Assembly (NCBI GenBank): GCA_021783435.1
Contig: JAJXUC010000010.1
Span: 21,544 to 53,257 of the forward strand
DNA length: 31,714 bases
Direction: 5' to 3'
From: Pseudomonadota bacterium
Lineage (GTDB): Bacteria > Pseudomonadota > Gammaproteobacteria > Burkholderiales > Burkholderiaceae
In this document: positions 27,437 to 31,714 of the stretch, one piece after another
Position numbering within the stretch: the first letter of the stretch is position 1
Layout: each line of letters starts with the position of its first letter
Made by a program: the position numbers and the translations under genes
Notes under the pieces: model-generated
What the model saw: only the letters and a program-made list of their open reading frames with translations
What the model was told of the DNA's origin: nothing
The model's database searches: none

Positions 27437-29182
27437 TTATTCGTTGGTCACGGCCAGCACCTCTTCAAGTGAGGTGAGCCCCTGCTTAACCTTGATCAGA
27501 CCCGATTCCCGCAGGGTGCGGACGCCTTCGCGCTTGGCCTGATCGGCAATGTCCAGCGCTGTGCCATGGTTGAGAATGATGCGCTGGATTTCGTCGCTGA
27601 TCGGCATGGCCTGATAGATGCCCAGGCGCCCTTTGTAGCCGCTGCCATTGCAGGAACTGCACTTGCCCGGCTTGTACGGCTTCCACGAACCGTCAAGGTC
27701 GCTGTCCTTGAACCCGGCCTCCAGCAACGCCGCCGAAGGAATGTCCATCGGTGTCTTGCACTGTGGGCAAAGCTTGCGCGCCAAGCGCTGCGCGGTGATG
27801 AGAATGACGCTGGAGGCGATGTTGAACGCGGGCACCCCCATGTTCATCAGGCGTGTGAGCGTGGTGGGCGCATCGTTGGTGTGGACCGTCGAGAACACCA
27901 TGTGGCCGGTTTGCGCGGCCTTGATGGAGATGTCCGCCGTTTCCAGATCGCGAATCTCGCCCACCATGATGATGTCCGGATCCTGGCGCAGGAAGGCGCG
28001 CAGCGCGGTGGCGAAGTTGAGACCGGCTTTTTCGTTGACGTTGACCTGGTTCACCCCGGGCAAATTGATTTCCGCAGGGTCTTCGGCGGTGGAGATGTTC
28101 ACGCCGGGTTGGTTGAGCAGATTCAGATAGGAGTAGAGCGACACCGTCTTACCGCTGCCGGTGGGGCCCGTCACCAGCACCATGCCGTAAGGGCGCTTGA
28201 TCGCGCGCAGCACCCGCTCTTTTTCCTCAGGCTCGTAGCCGAGGGTTTCAATGCCCATCTTGGCCAAGGATGAATCGAGAATCCGGATGACGATCTTCTC
28301 GCCATGGATGGTGGGCAGGGTGCTGACACGAAAATCGATCGCCCGTTCCGGCCCAAAGCGCAATTTCATCCGCCCATCTTGCGGCACCCGCCGTTCGGCG
28401 ATGTCCAGGCGCGAGATGACCTTGATGCGCGAGGCCAGTTTTTCCTTGATGGCGACCGGGGGCTGGGCGATTTCGCGCAATTCCCCGTCGACGCGGAAAC
28501 GAATCCGGTAGAAGTTCTCGAAAGGTTCGAAATGGAGGTCGGACGCACGCATATTGATCGCGTCCACCAGCATTTTCTGCAGGAAGCGGACGACCGGCGC
28601 ATCGTCAACGTCGGCACCGAGATCCTTCTCGCCGCTGGCTTCATTGCTGCCGTCGTCGAGGTCGTCGAGATCGAAATCATCGCCGATAAGCGCGCTGATC
28701 TGCGTGGTCGCCGATTGCGTGCTCTGGTCGATCCAGCGCACCAGCTTGTCATATTCGACCACCACCAGATCAACCGCCGACTGCGTCTGGAACTTGATCT
28801 TGTCTTCGGCTTCGTGATCTGCCGGATCCGCAGTCGCCACCACCAGCTTGTTGCCACGCTTGATCAGGGGGAGGACTTTGTAGGCCTTGACGATCTTGGG
28901 GTCGAGCACTCCGCTGGGCACGCGCGCGGGATCCAGTGCGTCAAGATCCAGCATGGGCAAGGCGAATGTCTTGCTGACCCAATGGGCCAGGTCCGCCGCA
29001 CTCATCGAGCCGCTGGACAGCAGCGTGGCGATGAAGCTCGTGCGGGACTCGGCTGCGCGCTTCTGGATTTGCTCGGCAATCGTGCGTTGCAGCTGCTCCG
29101 ACTGAACCAGCGCGTGCGCCAATCCCGAAAGTTGGGCTGGCGATTTGTTTTGGGGCGGTGAGGCCGAGATGACGGTGGACAT
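27437..29182 (-). CDS. pilB: PilB, type IV pilus extension ATPase
   Basis: A hexameric GspE-type ATPase that powers pilus extension. It has 581 residues from the ATG at 29182. The N-terminal MshEN-like domain spans about 1-160, followed by an acidic linker (DDFDLDDLDDGSNE). The catalytic core has RASDLHFEP, Walker A GPTGSGKT at 339-346, an Asp box with EDPAEI, Walker B-like DPDIIMVGEIRD and the His box TGHMVFSTVHTND. The C-terminus carries a zinc tetra-Cys set (CPQC and CSSC). The frame stays open to 29362, but that part is not conserved. The ribosome binding site at 29182 is weak. pilT and pilA are not in the window. Confidence 0.96.
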   Translation of the reverse strand: MSTVISASPPQNKSPAQLSGLAHALVQSEQLQRTIAEQIQKRAAESRTSFIATLLSSGSMSAADLAHWVSKTFALPMLDLDALDPARVPSGVLDPKIVKAYKVLPLIKRGNKLVVATADPADHEAEDKIKFQTQSAVDLVVVEYDKLVRWIDQSTQSATTQISALIGDDFDLDDLDDGSNEASGEKDLGADVDDAPVVRFLQKMLVDAINMRASDLHFEPFENFYRIRFRVDGELREIAQPPVAIKEKLASRIKVISRLDIAERRVPQDGRMKLRFGPERAIDFRVSTLPTIHGEKIVIRILDSSLAKMGIETLGYEPEEKERVLRAIKRPYGMVLVTGPTGSGKTVSLYSYLNLLNQPGVNISTAEDPAEINLPGVNQVNVNEKAGLNFATALRAFLRQDPDIIMVGEIRDLETADISIKAAQTGHMVFSTVHTNDAPTTLTRLMNMGVPAFNIASSVILITAQRLARKLCPQCKTPMDIPSAALLEAGFKDSDLDGSWKPYKPGKCSSCNGSGYKGRLGIYQAMPISDEIQRIILNHGTALDIADQAKREGVRTLRESGLIKVKQGLTSLEEVLAVTNE

Positions 29183-29386
29183 GGCTCGCGGAAGATGGCT
29201 CTTGAATGATGCTGTCTGCGGGCCCCTTTGTAAATCAGGCTTCGTGCCGGGGTGGCTTAGGAAGCGGAAATATGTCGCAAATTCGCAAGAGTTCCGGCAT
29301 TTTGCATCAAGGGCCGCCAGTAGTGCCCGGTTAAATGAAACTCCAACCGCCCCTCCCAGCACCCTCCAGGCTCATACCTCGTTGGA

Positions 29387-29401
29387 CAAGACTGAGTCTT
29401 G
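29387..29401. promoter_or_regulatory. Perfect palindrome CAAGACT-G-AGTCTTG, candidate operator
   Basis: Two seven-base arms are perfectly complementary around one central base. The right arm runs into the -35 box of the fluoride-operon promoter (29399-29404). A protein bound here would compete with RNA polymerase. The remaining 204 bases between this site and pilB (29183-29386) show no gene and no convincing pilB promoter. Confidence 0.4.
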
Positions 29402-29428
29402 ACCAAGGGCAAGCGCGGCCTTTAGACT
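29399..29428 (+). promoter_or_regulatory. Sigma70-like promoter of the fluoride operon
   Basis: TTGACC (29399-29404, five of six to consensus) and TAGACT (29423-29428, four of six) are 18 bases apart. Transcription would begin at about 29434-29436, a few bases before the first riboswitch helix, which is the usual arrangement. Confidence 0.55.
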
Positions 29429-29438
29429 TTGCGGCAAA

Positions 29439-29497
29439 GGCGATGGAGTTCGCCGCAACCGCCCGCAGCACCGCTGACGTGGCTGATGACTCCTACC
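29439..29497 (+). promoter_or_regulatory. Fluoride riboswitch (crcB motif)
   Basis: The aptamer consensus is present in full. P1 is GGCG (29439-29442) with CGCC (29451-29454), and its loop holds GGAGU (29445-29449). AACCGCC follows, then a hairpin region, then GGCUGAUGACUCCUAC. ACUCC (29489-29493) is exactly complementary to the loop GGAGU and forms the pseudoknot known from fluoride riboswitch structures. The next genes on the same strand include crcB and a DUF190 gene, as expected for this class, but an insertion sequence now lies in between. Fluoride binding would switch on expression of the downstream genes. Confidence 0.92.
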
Positions 29498-29507
29498 CGT
29501 TGACCCG

Positions 29508-29541
29508 CCTCCATGCGGATCATGTCGCATCCACGGGGAGG
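29508..29541 (+). promoter_or_regulatory. Possible Shine-Dalgarno-sequestering stem, riboswitch expression platform
   Basis: CCUCC (29508-29512) can pair with GGAGG (29537-29541) in the ribosome binding site of the 48-codon ORF. An inner stem AUGCG (29513-29517) with CGCAU (29526-29530) would stack on it. The pseudoknot strand ACUCC of the aptamer could also pair with the same GGAG when not held by fluoride. Both suggest control of translation initiation; this is a reading of base pairing only. Confidence 0.45.
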
Positions 29542-29545
29542 ACCT

Positions 29546-29692
29546 ATGCACAAATCACCCACTTGCACTTGCACGCCTCGCGGGCGATGCAGCGCTTGTC
29601 GCTCCGCGGTCGTAAACGCGCAGGGATCGGGGCAAGAGTCGCGCACAGCCCTCGGGGCCGGCCACACGCCCCACGAACCCACCCCTCTCTAG
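29546..29692 (+). CDS. Small Cys-containing protein behind the fluoride riboswitch (48 aa)
   Basis: ATG at 29546 follows a strong GGGGAGG Shine-Dalgarno (29535-29541) by four bases, and the frame runs 48 codons to TAG at 29690-29692. The N-terminal third reads MHKSPTCTCTPRGRCSACRS, with Cys at 7, 9, 15 and 18 (CxC-x5-CxxC), a possible metal site. The rest is Gly/Ala/His/Pro-rich and looks disordered. There is no signal peptide or membrane helix. I recognise no family. The stop lies two bases before the IS630 target TA. Without the IS the crcB ATG would be 20 bases downstream, so this looks like the first cistron of the fluoride operon. It could instead be leader sequence that is open by chance. 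Confidence 0.5.
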   Translation: MHKSPTCTCTPRGRCSACRSAVVNAQGSGQESRTALGAGHTPHEPTPL

Positions 29693-29694
29693 GG

Positions 29695-29721
29695 TAGTGT
29701 TTGATTCTTGAGTGAACTTAA
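29695..29721 (+). repeat. Left terminal inverted repeat of the IS630 element
   Basis: It begins TAGTGTTT, then TTCT, then GAACTTAA. Counting the TA, 20 of 27 positions match the right repeat read on the other strand. Confidence 0.88.
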
Positions 29722-29772
29722 ATAAATAGCCTGACTTCAACGGATCACTTCAGTTTGCATTGGAGCGAGAAA

Positions 29773-30834
29773 TTGCGAGTTGCCCCGGCGATTGTGTTGA
29801 CGAATGAGCAAGAAAGCGAACTGCGCCGGCTGGCGCGCTCCAAGCGCACCAGCGTCAGGCTGACGCAGCGCGCGCACATCGTGCTGCTGGCCGCGCAGGG
29901 CCTGCAAAACAAGGGTATCGCCGAGCAACTTGACATTGGACGTGTACAGGTCGCGCGCTGGCGTGAGCGTTACCTGGAGTTGGGGCTGCAAGGTATTGAG
30001 TGCGACCTGCCGCGCGGCGCGCCACCGGTCAAGGTGGACGTGGCCAGGCTGGTGGAACTGACCACGCAAGCCACGCCCGATGCCGCCACGCACTGGAGCA
30101 CACGCAAGATGGGCGCTGCCTTGGGGGTCAGCGCCAGCACCGTCATGCGACATTGGCAGGCCAATGGCCTGCAGCCGCACCTGGTGCGCGGGTTCAAGAT
30201 CTCGCGTGACCCGAGGTTCGCCAAGAAGCTCGAAGACATCGTGGGCCTGTACATGTCCCCTCCCGAGCACGTGCTGGTGCTGTGCTGCGACGAGAAGAGC
30301 CATGCGCAGGCGCTCGACCGCACGCAGCCCGCGCTGCCACTGAAGAAGGGCTGTGCACAGACGATGACACACGACTACAAACGCCACGGCACGACCACCT
30401 TGTTCGCGGCGCTCAATGTGCTGGACGGTCAAGTCATCGGCCAATGCCAACAGCGACACACCCATGCCGAATGGCTGAGGTTCCTGCGCAAGATCGACCG
30501 CAAAACGCCCAAGGATAAGACGCTGCACCTGATCGCCGACAATGACGCCACGCACAAACACCCGGTGGTGCAGGAGTGGCTGGCCAAGCACCCGCGGTTC
30601 AACATGCATTTCACGCCAACCTCGGCGTCGTGGATGAACATGGTGGAGCGCCTCTTCCGCGATCTCGCGACCGAGCGGCTTCACCGAGGTGTGTTCACCA
30701 GCGTGGGCGAACTGGTCGCCGCCATCGACGAGTACGTGACTCACCACAACACCGACCCCAAGCCATTTATCTGGACAAAGCGCGCGCGACATCCTGCAAA
30801 AGGTAATCCGGGCCAACAGTCGCTTAAGTTCTGA
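29773..30834 (+). CDS. IS630-family DDE transposase, probable C-terminal frameshift
   Basis: About 353 residues. An N-terminal helix-turn-helix region (about 10-110, with a second HTH at MGAALGVSASTVMRHW) is followed by the catalytic domain. The acidic triad is visible: Asp173 (CCDEKS), Asp256 (IADNDATHKH) and Glu292 (MVERLF), with D-35-E spacing. TTG at 29773 is taken as start because GGAG lies seven bases before it and the product then begins LRVAPAIVLT, as relatives do; TTG at 29755 is possible. After FIWTK (about 30780) the frame gives an unrelated 17-residue tail. The next frame continues with SARDILQKVIRANSRLSS, which looks like the genuine family C-terminus, so one base seems lost in the CG-repeat near 30781-30788. 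The catalytic core is intact. Confidence 0.9.
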   Translation: MRVAPAIVLTNEQESELRRLARSKRTSVRLTQRAHIVLLAAQGLQNKGIAEQLDIGRVQVARWRERYLELGLQGIECDLPRGAPPVKVDVARLVELTTQATPDAATHWSTRKMGAALGVSASTVMRHWQANGLQPHLVRGFKISRDPRFAKKLEDIVGLYMSPPEHVLVLCCDEKSHAQALDRTQPALPLKKGCAQTMTHDYKRHGTTTLFAALNVLDGQVIGQCQQRHTHAEWLRFLRKIDRKTPKDKTLHLIADNDATHKHPVVQEWLAKHPRFNMHFTPTSASWMNMVERLFRDLATERLHRGVFTSVGELVAAIDEYVTHHNTDPKPFIWTKRARHPAKGNPGQQSLKF

Positions 30835-30850
30835 ACAGAACGAAACACTA
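30824..30850 (-). repeat. Right terminal inverted repeat of the IS630 element
   Basis: Read on the - strand it begins TAGTGTTTCGTTCTGTTC and ends GAACTTAA, mirroring the left repeat. It contains a small palindrome GTTCTG-AA-CAGAAC at 30828-30841. The transposase stop (30832-30834) lies inside it. Confidence 0.88.
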
Positions 30851-30866
30851 AACGAGGACATTGACG

Positions 30867-31250
30867 ATGACCTACCTCTATATCGCCCTCTTCGCGATTG
30901 CGGGCGCTTTTGCGCGCTACGGACAGACCTACGCAGTGCAGGGCCTCCTCGGGCGCAATTTCCCCTACGCGACCCTGTCGATCAACGTGCTGGGCTCCTT
31001 GCTCATGGGATTCCTGTTCTTCGCCACGCTGGAACGCGCTACCCTCAACCCCGAGCTGCGCACCGGCATCCTCACAGGCGGGCTTGGCGCGTACACGACG
31101 TTTTCCACGTTCTCGCTCGAATCGTTGAACCTGATCGAGAATGGCGAATGGGCCAAAGCGGCCGCCTATATGTGCTTGTCGGTCCTGCTGTCGGTCGGGG
31201 CGGCGATGATCGGCGCCTATGCGGCGCGCAATCTGGGAGTGCAAGGATGA
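30867..31250 (+). CDS. crcB: CrcB/FluC fluoride ion channel
   Basis: A 127-residue membrane protein with four hydrophobic helices that forms dual-topology dimers exporting fluoride. Family marks are GAFARYGQ in helix 1, TLSINVLGSLLMGF with the conserved Asn in helix 2, and GGLGAYTTFSTFSLE in helix 3, which contains the broken-helix sodium site and the Phe residues lining the fluoride path. The ATG at 30867 is preferred over TTG at 30861 because GAGGA (30854-30858) is eight bases ahead. The IS ends 16 bases before the ATG, so the gene keeps its own ribosome binding site but no longer lies next to its riboswitch and promoter. The stop overlaps the DUF190 start. Confidence 0.96.
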   Translation: MTYLYIALFAIAGAFARYGQTYAVQGLLGRNFPYATLSINVLGSLLMGFLFFATLERATLNPELRTGILTGGLGAYTTFSTFSLESLNLIENGEWAKAAAYMCLSVLLSVGAAMIGAYAARNLGVQG

Positions 31251-31564
31251 AGACCGTCACGATGGTGCGCATCTATATCAAGGAAGGCGACAAGGTCCAA
31301 GGACACGATCTGATGCGTGAAATCTTCCAGCTGCTGCACGAGGAGCACAAGGTGCACGGCGTCACGGTGTTCCGCGGCGTGGCCGGATTCGGCAGTAAAG
31401 GCGAAGTGCACGCCGACGACCTTTTGCGCCTGAATGTCCACCTGCCCCTGGTGCTCGAGTTCTTCGACGAGCCCGAAGCCGTGGAGCTGGTGCTGCCGCG
31501 CATCCGCCAGATGGTTCCGTCGGGACATATGGTGTGCTGGAGTGCGCAATGCAACTGCGAGTGA
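31247..31564 (+). CDS. DUF190 protein, PII-like partner of CrcB
   Basis: A 105-residue cytoplasmic protein of the DUF190 family, which has a PII-like ferredoxin fold and is often found beside crcB. Visible features are a first strand TVTMVRIYIKEGDK, a helix HDLMREIFQLLHEEHKVHGVTVFRGVAGFG (read in parts) with the conserved GxxVxRGxxGFG pattern, and LRLNVHLPLVLEFFDEPEAV. The C-terminus is unusual in having three Cys (97, 102, 104) in CWSAQCNCE. The ATG overlaps the crcB stop (ATGA), so the two are coupled. A regulatory role on the channel is inference from fold and position. Its stop faces the 3' end of rnpB 26 bases away. Confidence 0.88.
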   Translation: MKTVTMVRIYIKEGDKVQGHDLMREIFQLLHEEHKVHGVTVFRGVAGFGSKGEVHADDLLRLNVHLPLVLEFFDEPEAVELVLPRIRQMVPSGHMVCWSAQCNCE

Positions 31565-31589
31565 TGCGTCGCGTCGCGCCAGCGGGAAA

Positions 31590-31714
31590 AAGCGAAGCGG
31601 GCCTGTAGGCCGGATTCTGTGCACCGGTTGCCCGATGTGGCAGCCATTCCTCTGGGCCGCGCGTTGCCGCCACGGCTCGTTGCCACCTACCCGCAGGCTC
31701 GCGCGGGCCGCGCT
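31590..31714 (-). ncRNA. rnpB: RNase P RNA (class A), 3' part
   Basis: Read on the - strand, the sequence contains GGTAGGTGGCAACGAGCC, AGAGGAATGGCTGCCAC and ACAGAATCCGGCCTACAGG, the conserved 3' blocks of bacterial type A RNase P RNA. It ends near CCCGCTTCGC followed by five T (31587-31591). The 5' part, including the other half of P1 and P4, lies beyond the right edge of the window. This RNA is the catalytic subunit that matures tRNA 5' ends. Confidence 0.92.

Larger units (their letters stand above)
29695..30850 (+). mobile_element. IS630-family insertion sequence at a TA target
   Basis: An element of 1152 bases (29697-30848) flanked by TA on both sides (29695-29696 and 30849-30850), the target-site duplication of this family. 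Its ends are imperfect inverted repeats. One transposase gene fills it, in the same direction as the fluoride operon. It sits between the 48-codon ORF and crcB, so it separates the fluoride riboswitch from the channel gene by an extra 1.15 kb. Confidence 0.92.

Noticed and set aside
29303..29319. A sigma54-like promoter for pilB on the - strand (TGGCGG...TTGATGC)
   Set aside because: The GG and GC elements are 11 bases apart instead of 10, and the -12 box lacks TTGC.
29654..29672. GGGGC...GCCCC stem inside the small ORF as a riboswitch terminator
   Set aside because: There are only five pairs, no T-run follows, and it lies inside the open frame.
29335..29697. A possible 120-codon gene upstream of the IS element
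   Set aside because: It runs straight through the promoter and the fluoride aptamer, whose conserved bases explain the sequence better. It has no ribosome binding site.
30775..31249. Transposase frame reading through into crcB and DUF190 as a fusion
   Set aside because: The shifted frame is open across crcB only by chance; crcB itself is in a different frame and has its own start and ribosome binding site.

Overview
The window is a GC-rich stretch of chromosome from a beta-proteobacterium, most likely of the order Burkholderiales. Support comes from the beta-type protein lengths and motifs (a MurD of about 500 residues, a MraY of about 390), the fused murE-murF gene, the order lpxC / DUF721 / secA / argJ, and the operon pilB-pilC-pilD-coaE-zapD-yacG. 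A Thiomonas-like organism would fit, but the genus cannot be fixed by reading alone.

Positions 1-16128 hold most of the division and cell wall (dcw) cluster on the + strand: rsmH (5' end outside the window), ftsL, ftsI, a murE-murF fusion, mraY, murD, ftsW, murG, murC, ddl, ftsQ, ftsA and ftsZ. Nearly every junction overlaps by 1-11 bases, so this reads as one translationally coupled operon. It makes the lipid II precursor (MurC-F, MraY, MurG, Ddl), the septal synthase (FtsW and FtsI with FtsQ and FtsL) and the Z-ring (FtsA, FtsZ). A dyad-rich 272-base gap separates ftsZ from lpxC (lipid A synthesis).

Positions 17364-23552: a DUF721 (DciA-like) gene lies on the - strand, divergent from secA. 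After secA come argJ, a DUF815 AAA+ ATPase and a MutT-like Nudix gene. A perfect 16-base palindrome lies between the convergent stops of the Nudix gene and yacG.

Positions 23580-29182 are a compact - strand operon, pilB-pilC-pilD-coaE-zapD-yacG: type IV pilus assembly ATPase, platform protein, prepilin peptidase, dephospho-CoA kinase, the Z-ring factor ZapD and the gyrase inhibitor YacG.

Positions 29387-31564 are the most interesting part. A clear fluoride (crcB-motif) riboswitch lies at 29439-29497 behind a sigma70-like promoter whose -35 box overlaps a perfect palindrome. Next is a previously unlisted 48-codon ORF with a strong Shine-Dalgarno and a CxC...CxxC motif. Then comes an IS630-family element inserted at a TA dinucleotide, then crcB/fluC (fluoride channel) and a DUF190 gene with a Cys-rich tail. 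Removing the IS and one TA copy rebuilds a compact operon: riboswitch, small ORF, 20 bases, crcB, DUF190. The insertion has therefore split a fluoride-resistance operon from its sensor. The window ends inside rnpB (RNase P RNA) on the - strand, of which only the 3' part is present. No tRNA gene, rRNA gene or CRISPR array was seen.
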